Shown here: piece after piece, positions 17,881 through 26,762 of the stretch
Layout: each line of letters starts with the position of its first letter
Numbering within the stretch: position 1 is the stretch's first letter
The notes under the pieces: generated by a model
Databases searched by the model: none
What the model saw: only the letters and a program-made list of their open reading frames with translations
What the model was told of the DNA's origin: nothing
Source: Chara braunii
Lineage: Eukaryota; Streptophyta; Charophyceae; Charales; Characeae
Direction: 5' to 3'
Length of the DNA: 26,762 bases
NCBI GenBank assembly: GCA_003427395.1
Contig: BFEA01000115.1
Span: 3,015,827 to 3,042,588 of the forward strand
Program-made: the position numbers and the translations under genes

Positions 17881-18079
17881 TAAGTCAAGTTCAAAGATAA
17901 GATTGTCAAAATAAAGCATGAAAAATCCGAAATGAAAATTTAATCAATTAAGTTGTTTCACAAGTCTAGTTCTAACTCATCACTGTCGTTTTATTGTATG
18001 AGTTTTCCTGCTTTCCGAAGCATGATCACGAAAAAGAAATTGGCGCAGGATGTAATAATGGTACTCGTCAAGAATGTGG

Positions 18080-18990
18080 GTGAGCATTTTTCGTTTTATC
18101 CTTCTTCTATAAAAAAACTACTTGATGAATATAAGGACTTGCAGTTCGAACCAACGGGAGTAACTGAGCGTGTTATTAAGCGCATCATCAAAATCATTCC
18201 TGAAAATAAATTTCCTAAGGGACCGATTTACCGTATGTCTTTGAGGAAATCAGAAGAACTGAAGAAACAACTGCAAGAACTTATCGAGAAATGGGGAGGA
18301 AGGATGAATTCGATTAAGTTCCTCTCCTTACGATGCTTCTGTAATTTTCATGTATCAAAAAAGAAGAAGAATATAGACTGTGTATCGACTACAAATGATA
18401 GAATCTTGTAGCTCTAAAGAATGTGGAACCCTTCCTCGAATTGGTGATCTCCTTGATCAGTTGCAGGGTTGCAGGTACTTCAGCAAGATTTATTTGAAGT
18501 CTGGCTACCACTAGATCGAGGTGGCACATGAGGATCAACACAAGACAACATTTCGAACAAGGTATGGACATTGTGAGTTTGTGGTGATACCCGTTCGCCT
18601 AACAAATGTCACAACAACCTTCCAGGCTCCAGCAGTCTATGAATGAACTCGATAGTGGTTCGACAAATTCGTAAAATTGTTTATCTTGACGACATTCTCG
18701 TTTACAACAAGATTTTGGAGGATCACGAATGGTTCTACAGAAACTAAGAGAATGTAAACTTAGCCCCAAAAGGTTATAATTTGTTAAATTTGAGGTATTA
18801 TACCTATGACATATCGTAAATGAAGAAGGATTAAGGTCAAAAGAAAAGAAGATTATACCAATTAGAGATTGGTCCCTACCCAAGACAGTCAACGGGTTGC
18901 GATGTTTCCTAGGACTTGCTAACTATTATAGGAAATTTGTAAGAAACTTCTCTCTAATAGCTGCACCTATAAGAAAATTGCTTAAGAAAG
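18080..18990 (+). pseudogene. Reverse transcriptase remnant (element A)
   Basis: Conserved blocks in order are LLDEYKDLQFEP (about 18120), PIYRMSLRKSEELKKQLQEL (about 18225), YRLCIDYK after a shift in the A-rich run at about 18357-18375, YFSKIYLKSGYH (about 18475-18511), FRTRYGHCEFVVIP, the catalytic VYLDDILVY (18679-18705) and the connection motif FLGLANYYRKFVRNFS (about 18905-18952). The polymerase Asp pair is intact. A TAG (18512-18514) sits where the family has Gln, and several frameshifts separate the blocks, so no enzyme could be made. Confidence 0.92.
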
Positions 18991-18999
18991 AGAAACCTT

Positions 19000-19460
19000 G
19001 ACTTTAGATTGTGAGTCGCCGTTCAAAAAATTGAATTATGTGCTAACTCATTACCTATCTTGAAAATTGTTGATCTGTCTCTTCCCTTCATTGTCACGAC
19101 AAATGTCATTTAGTATTGGATTGTTGGGGTTGTGCTACAACAAGTTGATGCCAAAGGCTATAGACCCGTCGAGCTAATGTTTAAACGTCTATCGTCAGAT
19201 AAAGTAACTAACTTCACCTATGAAAAAGACTTGTATTCCTTAGTTGAAGTGTTGAACACTTGAAAGTACTACTTGCTCGGTCTACTCAGATCACTCGATC
19301 TTGAAGTGGATCAAGACGCAACCTCGATTACCCAATAAGTTGGTAAGACGGTTTCTATTCATGGACACCTTTTAAAAACTTAAAAACTTTGAAAGAAAAG
19401 TCTAATGTTGTTGCGGATGCTTTGTTCAAATATTCAGATTTCTTTAGTACTATTGTTACC
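19000..19460 (+). pseudogene. RNase H remnant (element A)
   Basis: Motifs in order are VVLQQ, DAKGYRPVE, MFKRLSSDKV, TYEKDLYSLVEVLNT then a TGA (19261-19263) at a conserved Trp position, KYYLLG, YSDHSILKWIKTQ, and VVADAL near 19410. This is the Ty3/gypsy RNase H, which removes the RNA strand during cDNA synthesis. At least two frame changes and several stops are present. Confidence 0.88.
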
Positions 19461-19569
19461 TACCTTCATATTGGGACTAAGTTAAAAAACAATATTTAAA
19501 AATAGCATGTCAGAGATCCTATTTGGAGTCCTATCATTCAGACCCTGCAAAAAAATTTTGAATTATTTC

Positions 19570-19895
19570 CTGAGTACAGTTCGTCTGATGACATACTCTT
19601 CTTTATTGATTCTACCGATGAAATAATTTGTGTTCCTCATAAACAGGAAATTAAAAGTCTGATTATTAGAAATGTCATAACGTTGAGGGTCATTTCGGGT
19701 TTAAAAAAATGTTTGCTAAAACACGTGAGTTTTTTTGGGAATGAAAGAGGATATTCTAACCTACGTGAAAACTTGTTTTGTTTGTTAGAGAAACAAATTG
19801 TCCCATGAGAATCCTCTGGGATTACTTAGACCATTACCTGTTCCAAGTGACCCAGGTGAATCCGCAGGCCTTCGATTTCCTCAAGGTGCCGCCAA
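19570..19895 (+). pseudogene. Integrase N-terminal remnant (element A)
   Basis: After DDILFFIDSTDEIICVPHKQ (about 19588-19650), a zinc-binding HHCC region is readable across frames: HNVEGHFG (about 19677-19700), KTREFFW, then TCFVC (19771-19785) followed by TAG (19786-19788) where the family has Gln, RNK, and LLRPLPVPSDPGES (about 19815-19858). The catalytic DDE core is not seen downstream, so the element is truncated here. Confidence 0.85.
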
Positions 19896-19899
19896 AAAT

Positions 19900-20030
19900 C
19901 CCAATTACAACTCTGAAGTTTATAGGGACGACCCGTACGACCGACGAGGCGCCGTATGTACGACTATACGGGAGTATGGACAACCCGTCCCCGTATGAGA
20001 GGTCGGCATTGAGGGTAGTGTGTCATTGGC
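19900..20030. other. Junction between convergent gypsy elements; CCGTAYG-rich
   Basis: The sequence CCGTACGACCGACG, GCCGTATGTACGACTATACG and CCCCGTATGAG resembles the CGTACG-rich part of the repeats at 7120-7215 and 13140-13190. It may be a fragment of that family inserted between the two elements. Confidence 0.35.
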
Positions 20031-20039
20031 TGCGATATT

Positions 20040-20520
20040 ATGTCGAAGAGCAGTTTTGATCATGCGGTTCACGTTTTCTACCAAGGCATAAGATTGAGAC
20101 ATGGCGAGCTCTGAATGGAGATACTATGTATGACTTAACTCTATAACACTTCACCCCCGAATTTGACGTCATTATCCGTTAGAATATCTTTGGTATCCCG
20201 ATGCATTTCAAGGAAACAATAAACTTCTCATAAGATCTCACACATGTCTTTCGTTCTGCAATGATATACCTCAATCCGGTTAGATAAACGATCGATAAAC
20301 ACGAGCAACATTTAAATTGCATAGTGGTTCGGTCCTGATGGCACTATTGTATCCATGGTGTCCATACTAACACACTTGAACGGTCGTTCGATTACATCTA
20401 AGACGATAAAACCTTGCAATTGAATCAGAGTGTTATGAATAGGAAAGACCAAAACATTTTTAATGATGAATTTAAGTTTTTTAACATCGTCCTGAGTATT
20501 AGGCAAAAGTGTCATTCATT
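20040..20520 (-). pseudogene. Integrase catalytic-core remnant (element B)
   Basis: RPFKCVSMD holds the first catalytic Asp and is followed by PSGPNHYAI. Then come LLVFIDRLSNRIEVYHC, the second Asp in ILTDNDVKFGG, and the Glu in LVENVNRMIKTALR. This is the D,D-35-E arrangement of retroviral-type integrases, which insert the cDNA into the host genome. A stop after YAI and another after CEIL interrupt it. The C-terminal part beyond about 20030 is missing. Confidence 0.85.
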
Positions 20521-21084
20521 CTTTTCACTTGCTGACTCCATGATTCAGACCGCAAAATATTGAACGAAAGGTTGGGATATAACCATCCAAATGTTTGTCC
20601 CAATTTTTTTTTTTTTTTAGTCTACTCTCCATCCATGTATAATTCTGTGCCCATTCGTTGGCCCTTGTACGTTCTTCTTTTGAGTACTAGTGGATAGGTT
20701 TCCCTACAACCATCTCGATCAAAACAATATCGGTCCAAACTTTGCTGCAACAAAATCATCGCATCTTTTTCAGCCCTTCCAATGTGGTCTTCAGGAAGCA
20801 AGTCTTCATAAAAATTTTGTCAATTTCGCATAAGGGTTATACCATCAACTTCAGTCTTACCCACATTAAATGCAGGACCCATGACCCTATGATACGTACT
20901 TTGCACAGTTCACCTAATTGACGTAGCCATCCCCAAAATAATACGTAGGTATTGAATAGACCCTTGCAATTGCTCAACGAAATTGATCGGGAAGCGATAG
21001 AAAAAAAAAAAAGAGGACGGGGAGAGGATACAATCACCGTTACCCCCACCTACGGATGCTAGTTGCCTACCACACTCTCTTGGT

Positions 21085-21540
21085 CTATAGAAGAATCTTG
21101 TCTTCTCTGTATGCGGGTCTCTTGGGAGACCTGGGGTCTTCCCACGACATTACTTCCTCGTTCTTGAGCACCTTTTTGGGTCGATGCAATTTCATTAATC
21201 CATTTGCATTACCATGTCGCTTTGCCTTCCAATTGATAATATCGAAATAATAATTTTGCAGCCTCAACACCCAACTTCTAGTTATACTCGTGTAGTTAGT
21301 GAACTTCTTGAGTGCCAACAAGGGCTCATGCTCGATGACGAGTATAAATTTATGTCCGTATAGATACGGATGGAAGTGTAGGATACCCCGGACCATTGTG
21401 TAGCACTCTCCTTGAGGTGCGGTGTTGTTCCTTCTTTCATCTGACACCGTCGTGGATGCGTACTCGATGACGTGTTCCTTGCCATCACTTCCCTCGGCGC
21501 TAGGGTAGCGGATATGACCTTCGCCAACCAGTCCAAAATA
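21085..21540 (-). pseudogene. RNase H remnant (element B)
   Basis: A good stretch is open from 21447 to 21085: SDERRNNTAPQGECYTMV, HFHPYLYGHKF, VIEHEPLLALKK and VLRLQNYYFDIINWKAKRHG. This is the gypsy RNase H with its usual strand-and-helix order. The upstream part (21536-21440) needs a frame change. Glu replaces the Asp usual before HEPL, so activity would be doubtful even without stops. Confidence 0.9.
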
Positions 21541-21639
21541 AGGATGTACGGCCTTTGTGCATCAGGCTAGCTCAAACTAGGCGTTGAGACTAGGGCGTCT
21601 TTTAAACTTACGAACAATTTTTCTCACCCGCATCCCAAT

Positions 21640-22560
21640 GTAGTGGTTGCTCTTTTCGAATGAGACTTGTTAAAGGTCGTGTGATCTCTGTAAAATTCTT
21701 GATAAACCTTCGGTAGTACAACGCCAAGTCCAAAAAGGTCTGGACCTACGTAAGCGACTTAGGCGTGGGTGCGTCCCAAACCGCTTTCAGCTACTGTGGG
21801 TGTGACCTCGGACCTCCACGTGTCATATTGTACCCAAGGGATGCGATTTCTATAAGGAAAAACTCGTTTTTTTTTATTACTATCTTAAACTCTGCGTCCT
21901 ACAAGGCACTCAAGGTTCATTCGATATGTTGGGCATTGTCATAAAACAAGCTCGAGTACACCAGGATATCGTCCATGTACATAATGATGCAAAAGTTGAT
22001 CATGCTTTGTGTTAGCCGGGTCTTGCTTACGAAGTTTTCGAACATGACATTCATCGGCCTCTAGAACGTAATTGGAGCATTGAACATTCTTGTTGGACAC
22101 CTCACAAAGTGCCACGTTGCTCCAAATAAAACAAAGCTAATTGTTTATCGATCTTCCTTGTTTACCGAACAAATTTACTAAAATAGTGAGCACAACCAAT
22201 CTCGCATCCAACATGTCATCAATCATGATTAGGGGGTAAACACCTTTAATCGTAATGTTAATCAACTTATGATAATCAATGCATAATATGTGAATCGACC
22301 CATTCTTTTTCGACACTACACAACGTGAAAAGGTCGCGGCTTAGTGGTTGGTTCGATCCATCCATTCGCTTCAAACTTTTTAATTCATTCCAACGTCGCT
22401 TTTCTTTCGGCGAGGGAGTATCGGTAAGGTTTTATGGTGAATGGGTGGATGATCCCTAGTTTGAATCTTATGTTGAACCACCAAAGACAATCCAATATCA
22501 GACAGGCTAATCGCACCATGATACTTAAGAAGAATATATGCAATCAGTTGATGACTATCT
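21640..22560 (-). pseudogene. Reverse transcriptase remnant (element B)
   Basis: From the N-terminal side: QHKIQTRDHPPIHHKTLP (about 22480-22425), VVSKKNGSIH and CIDYHKLIN (22283-22257), ITF then TAG (22063-22061) then RPMN, the catalytic YMDDILVY (21979-21956), and the connection motif YYRRFIKNFTEITRPL (about 21720-21670) followed by PLHWDAGE. The Asp pair is present. Frame changes occur between nearly all blocks. Confidence 0.92.
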
Positions 22561-22579
22561 TTAGGCACATAATCCGACA

Positions 22580-23280
22580 CACATAAATCAAATTTGACAA
22601 TTTTTTGACATTTCTCTCTTTGAGGAGAAGCGGCGGGGGTGATGAGATCAACGAATTATTAGAGTCAATCAAAATAGAGTGTGCGATCATCTAGGTGTTT
22701 CCTTCGTTAATGGTTGTATTATCTTCGTTTTTTCTCTCATGTTCCTTGTTTCTAAGGTCCACTGTCTTCTATGCTATCGTAATTTTCATTGTGAATGGGA
22801 GAGGTCCGATATGTGAACGGAATTCTTAAGCCTCAACTTTGACACCTTGTTGGATTATTCGAATCTCCTTGCATGAAGTAGGGAACGATTGTGATGGACG
22901 TTTCGAAAGATCACAAAAGGACTTTTTGTCTTCATATCGAGGAAGCAAGGGGGTAATTAGATCATGCAGAGTTTGAGGGGGTTCCAAAGAGTCGGGCAGC
23001 CTTCAAATCAATACAAGTGGTTCTGCCATGATTAACGTTTGAGCTCGTTGAACAACATTCAAAAAGGATTTGGTCGAGGTAAGTACAAGTCTTGGTCGTT
23101 TTCTATCAAACAGAATAACGGCGTACTTGGTGTATTAGGGCGTTTATGGTTGTCACCACGTTCGAGTCATCCCTTTTAATCTCAGAGTGTTGCTAATCGA
23201 GTTTCAGAATCAGGGGATCGTTAGTCTCCCTGTCAGTGTCCAATAATGCATCAAACCCATTATCCATTTCACCGAAATTT
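22580..23280. other. Protease-RT linker region of element B
   Basis: Its position between protease and RT implies a polyprotein linker. No motif is legible, and stops are frequent in all frames. Confidence 0.4.
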
Positions 23281-23710
23281 GAATCATCAACGAAGGAATC
23301 GGTTTGTGCTAGTGGCACGAATGACACTTGCGATGGTCGGAGGTACTTCTCGGGGCTTGCCTTGAAAAGTGCGTCGTCGAAGCCTCATCGACACGCTGTA
23401 CGACTTCCTGCCCGTATTCTTGAGGATCGTTATCTTCCGCTCGAAGTCCAAGTTGACGTGGATTGTGATGGTGGCATGTAGGCCTAAAAGCACATCATAT
23501 GATGCTACATTTAAGACTAACACATCTCGCAAGGCATTAACCTTCCCAATTTTTAGTGCCATGTTGGTCATTCTTCCGGTTGCATGATTCTTTCCTTCAT
23601 CTAGTGTTAGATAATGATCCCCTCCTAGAAGGCGGATACTACCATTCCTTTTTAATGCCTTCTCCACCAATTGAGTGACACGACTAGCACAACCGATCGA
23701 GAGTCAATAA
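23280..23710 (-). pseudogene. Aspartic protease remnant (element B)
   Basis: The active-site loop reads IIDSRSVV (about 23712-23689), with Arg replacing the Gly of the D-[ST]-G triad. A frameshift follows, and then a 127-codon open frame (23670-23287) includes LVEKALKRNGS, a beta-rich middle and ASYDVLLGLHA (about 23505-23473), the standard closing motif of retropepsins. It is the most continuous part of element B. Confidence 0.8.
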
Positions 23711-24180
23711 TAGTGTTGTAGGCAGACCCAAAACTTCGACACCGCAACCTCCAAATTAAATTTCCAATTAACGGGCTTGATTCAGAGGAAGTGATCGTCT
23801 CCCCGGATCAAGGAGACTCGTACAGGCTCAAAAGTGCTCGCAACAACTTCTTCTTTAGAATGCAGCGCGGATGTTGTAGGGGTCTTTCCTTTAATCGTTG
23901 TCAGTCTTGCTAACACAAAACGTTTCCAGTTAGCTTTGCAATGTTATCGAATAGAATCGTTAGTCGACTTAGATAGGAGATGACCAACAGGCAAGGGTAT
24001 GTGATGATTGAGAGTGCGGATAATCTCCAACACATCAATCTCTTTTTTTTTAAGGTAGGACCGCTATCTTCCATCTCCGTTGTCGTGGGTCTCCATTCGG
24101 ATACTTCTCCGTCCTTGGATGTTATCAATTGTATACCTCTGGTAAGCCCCAGGCTGAGCTCGGAACATCCCAAGGTAGTG

Positions 24181-25735
24181 TGTCAAAAAATGGAAAAAAA
24201 TGAAAACGTTTATGACTTTTTTTTATGTTTTAACAATGTGTTTTCCCTTTTATCTTTACGTTTGTCCATTAAAAAAAATAAAAAAAGACACATGTGCACC
24301 ATGTTTATCCCACCAGCAAATATGAACAAAAAAATCCCTTTTTTATTACTTTTTTAAGGTTTCTTTCTAGGTTGTTTTTTCGGGCGCCCAGGAACCCAAC
24401 TTGTGACCGGGTACACGTCCGGGTGCTTGATTGGGCATGACCCCCGGGCAGGGTTCCGGGCGGCCCCAGCGCAAAAAAAAAAAAAAAAACGAAAGTAAAA
24501 AAAATCCAAAAAAAAAATGTTTTGTAGAATTGCAATACAAACAATTTTTGGTTGAGGGTCACATCAGAATTCCTCACGGAATCGGAGATAAAAAAATAAT
24601 AATAATAACAAAATCACACTAAAGGACCCCCCCTTTAACCCCTCTTAGCCCCTTCAAAAACAATTCATACCTCCTTTTCCCCCCCTTGACAGCCAACTCT
24701 CAAAAAATGAAACGACCCCGGATTCGGAGTCCTCTGGCAGAGCACAAAAAGGCAACATATCTAGGTTGTTGGATCGGACGTCCGGGACCCCCCTGACCGT
24801 CCGGGATGTCCGACCGGACGTCTGGTCGGATGTCCGACCGGACAGGGGTTGTCCGACCTAGCCCCCCCAAAAAAACAAAAAAAACAAAAAAGTTCTCAGA
24901 AAAATCTGAAACAAATATATGTTATGTAACATAACAATACAAGCAACGTTTGCCTTGGAGTCATGTTCAAAATCGCAGTCAATCATGAGTTAAAAATCGA
25001 AAACCGAAAAACAATTTATTTTTTTTTACGGAAAAAAAAAACTTTTTTTTCCGGACGACGGGGGTACCGGACGTATGGGGGAGACGTCCGGGGGAGACGA
25101 CCGGCCCCCGAACCATTGGTAACCTAGCAATATATATATATATGACGATATATATATCTCTCTGCCTACGGTTTTACCGAGCAGTTCTGTTTGTGACGAT
25201 ATATATATATATGAGTCGGTGAAACTCCAACGAAACAGTTTGTCACAGCCCCTCGTTTGTTGTCCTCTTCTCCCTCTCTGCCTACGGTTTACCGGGCAGC
25301 TCTATTTGTGACGATATATATATATATATTGCACGCCCAAGTGTCCCGGGCATCACGCCCGGGTGCCCGGGCGGGCATGAAAAACTTCCTATGTTTCTTT
25401 TGATTATAATACTTGTTTTTTCATTTTCTATTTATTTTTTAAATAAAAAACGTTGAAATCCAAAAACGAAATATGGGGTTGAAGGGCTTTTCAAACGCTA
25501 CAACCCTTGTTCTTTTTTTTTTTTTGTCTATTATGTTTTTTTTTTATATATGACAATTTCTTTGTCACGCCGGACCGCCCTGGTCGTGGCATGCGCTCGG
25601 TCCCGACCGCGGGCCGAGTTTGACCCTGCGGTCATGATTGGGGGGGATGCATAGCCTCCACTTGTCTGACCACTAGTCACTCCTACCACCCTATATCTAT
25701 TTGAGCCTATTCATTACCTCGCAGGGGCATGGCTT
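24181..25735. other. AT-rich non-coding tract with GC-palindrome islands
   Basis: A/T homopolymers and (AAT)n-like runs surround islands of GC-rich palindromic words: CCCGGG and GGGCAT words at about 24380-24470 and 25335-25380, and CGGACGTCCG words at about 24771-24860 and 25054-25095. No gene was recognised. The islands at 24418-24440 and 25356-25378 share CCGGGTGC..GGGC.TGA wording. Confidence 0.6.
25158..25327. repeat. Diverged direct duplication with (TA)n tracts
   Basis: CTCTCTGCCTACGG, then ACCG.GCAG.TCT.TTTGTGACG and a TA run occurs at 25158-25212 and again at 25274-25329 (offset 116). The word TGACGATATATATAT occurs a third time at about 25143. Confidence 0.85.
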
Positions 25736-25779
25736 GCTACCCCCGGAGCACATAAGTACACAAATGAGGAGACAAAGAC

Positions 25780-26210
25780 TAATATCCCTACCCGCTTGGG
25801 AGGACAAGTACACCACTGGTTTGCCAATTACAACCAGATGAATAATACAAATCTTCGACAAAGATTTCCTTGCTCGGTTTTATTACATTTACCCAAAACA
25901 GGCTTTCTTCATGATCAAGGACCGAGTGTAGAAGCCCCTCGAGTCGATTTCGGACTACTGCAATAGGTTTTATCAGTTGTTGCTTAAGTGCAAAAGGGAT
26001 GAAAAGCAAGGGCATGACTTGTTCATCGATGGGTTATGGAGCAGTGTGATGAGAGCCAGGCGGCAAAAGCAGTTCTCTCCGATCGGCCACACCCTGCAGC
26101 AAACCATGGACGTGACAACGCCAACAAGAGAGATGACAACAAAATTTGTTGCGAGTTTCGTGGAAAGCGAACATTGGTCAATGGATGGTGAGTCAAGGGA
26201 ACTAGCATGA
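25780..26210 (+). pseudogene. Gag capsid-like segment (element C)
   Basis: TRLGGQVHHWFANYNQMN (about 25793-25840) has the LGG...W pattern that opens the retrotransposon gag domain. After a frame change the reading continues IFDKDFLARFYYIY, a TAG at 25929-25931, SISDYCNRFYQLLLKC (about 25943-25990), and FIDGLWSSVMRAR (about 26025-26060). The frame runs to a stop at 26208-26210. One stop and one frameshift break an otherwise clear domain. Confidence 0.78.
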
Positions 26211-26371
26211 GCTAAGGCGGAGCTAGCAGCGTTGCGGTATATATAGGAGAATTTAGGGTTCATCTATCAGGAATAGGTGGCAGCCACAATTGGGCACCTT
26301 GCACCAACTGCACCTCCTTCACGCTCGTCTACCCCTGCCTCATCATTCGCACCATGATCTTTCAAACCATT

Positions 26372-26709
26372 ATTATGATGATGCAGGATAATCTAAAGCA
26401 ACAACATGAGAACCTGAAGTAGCAACGAGAGCACAATGTGCGAATGGAGACGATGATGCGAGAGAGCAAGGCGCCCCATCGCCGTAACTGGGAAGCAGGT
26501 GGTACCGTGGCAGCACAACAACGGTGCAAGTTGTTGCAGGAGGAGCCACAATTGTACGAGGTGAGGGTTGTTTTGTCTGCCACCAGCCGGGGCACATGGC
26601 CATGGATTGCCCCAATAGGCCTCCCCAAGTCGAGGTTGGGACTGCACCTGCACTTGTTGTGCCATTAATTAATGCCCCTGGTGCGGCGCACGAACACACG
26701 CGTGTGCGC

Positions 26710-26743
<34 letters not shown>

Positions 26744-26760
26744 ATGTGTGTGCGTGTGTG
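26372..26760 (+). pseudogene. Gag C-terminal part with CCHC zinc knuckle (element C)
   Basis: A Gln/Glu/Met-rich, probably coiled-coil stretch (QDNLKQQHENLK, a TAG, then QREHNVRMETMMRE) precedes a change of frame into GEGCFVCHQPGHMAMDCPNR. The knuckle at 26569-26610 is a complete CX2CX4HX4C. The frame stays open through PPQVEVGTAPALVVPLINA into the (GT)n tract at the window edge. Confidence 0.8.
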
Positions 26761-26762
26761 TG
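26695..26762. repeat. (GT)n microsatellite with CACACGCGTGTG palindrome
   Basis: An almost purely alternating purine-pyrimidine run reaches the window end. It opens with the 12-bp palindrome CACACGCGTGTG (26695-26706). Such sequence is prone to left-handed Z-DNA. Confidence 0.9.

Larger units (their letters stand above)
16466..19895 (+). mobile_element. Ty3/gypsy retrotransposon, degenerate (element A)
   Basis: Plus-strand remnants occur in the order gag zinc knuckle, protease, reverse transcriptase, RNase H, integrase, which is diagnostic of Ty3/gypsy rather than Ty1/copia. Many in-frame stops and frameshifts show it is dead. The similarity fades within the integrase, soon after LLRPLPVPSDPGES (ending near 19860-19895), just before the convergent element B. 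LTRs were not identified. If the site at 15159 is its primer-binding site, the element would start about 1.3 kb further upstream. Confidence 0.9.
20030..24180 (-). mobile_element. Ty3/gypsy retrotransposon, degenerate (element B)
   Basis: Minus-strand remnants read in order protease, RT, RNase H, integrase. The sequence differs clearly from element A (YMDDILVY instead of YLDDILVY, and a different RNase H), so it is another lineage and not an inverted duplicate. It has many stops and frameshifts. It lies tail to tail with element A. The part beyond the protease (23720-24180) may be a gag tail but has no firm motif. No LTRs were identified. Confidence 0.9.
25780..26762 (+). mobile_element. Ty3/gypsy gag fragment (element C)
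   Basis: The plus-strand gag of a third element continues beyond the window. It is better preserved than A and B and includes both a capsid-type segment and a perfect zinc knuckle. Which family it belongs to, and whether pol follows, cannot be seen here. Confidence 0.8.

Noticed and set aside
23980-24357. Plus-strand 125-codon frame as a gene
   Set aside because: It lies antisense to the upstream part of element B and has no recognised motif.

Overview
This window looks like an intergenic stretch of a large, repeat-rich eukaryotic nuclear genome. I see no intact cellular gene, rRNA or CRISPR array. Decayed Ty3/gypsy retrotransposons, a poly(A)-tailed retroposon, long (GA)n, (CT)n and (CTT)n microsatellites and many small tandem duplications fit a green-plant lineage. 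A streptophyte such as a charophyte alga or bryophyte is my inference from the style of the gypsy elements and is not proven. Single-N joins, a 441-base N gap and an untrimmed sequencing-library adaptor show a draft short-read scaffold.

Layout. Positions 1-6 kb hold low-complexity and small duplicated segments: a retroposon 3' end, inverted repeats, a degenerate tRNA-Met-like (SINE-like) segment, a 12-bp minisatellite, 44-bp, about 180-bp and about 95-bp duplications, and a (CTT)n tract. Positions 6-8.6 kb hold a perfect 16-bp inverted repeat, a C-rich/CGTACG-rich repeat and a G-rich stretch with a strong G-quadruplex motif. Positions 8.7-12.1 kb hold a tandem pair of about 0.65-kb repeat units. 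The second unit is split by a 1.8-kb poly(A)-tailed retroposon (9862-11670) with a plausible target-site duplication. A 123-bp tandem repeat lies inside the retroposon and crosses an assembly join.

Positions 12.27-12.90 kb are an assembly-damaged zone. A complete 38-base Nextera mate-pair junction adaptor is followed by 34 bases copied from 8001-8034, then the N gap. This has the geometry of an untrimmed mate-pair read from a fragment of about 4.27 kb spanning 8001-12265. Positions 12.8-16.4 kb are mostly unrecognised, apart from another CGTACG-type repeat and a same-strand cluster of TGACGTGGCA-like decamers (15.3-15.8 kb).

Positions 16.4-24.2 kb hold two degenerate Ty3/gypsy elements facing each other integrase to integrase. 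Element A (+) has zinc knuckle, protease, RT, RNase H and integrase. Element B (-) has protease, RT, RNase H and integrase. Both have the Ty3/gypsy domain order, and both carry many stops and frameshifts. Positions 24.2-25.7 kb are AT-rich with islands of GC-rich palindromes and (TA)n tracts. Positions 25.75-26.7 kb carry a gag fragment of a third element (+) ending in a perfect CCHC knuckle, next to a (GT)n tract at the window end. No gene network can be proposed. The clearest results are the assembly artefact, the nested retroposon insertion and several uncharacterised repeat families.
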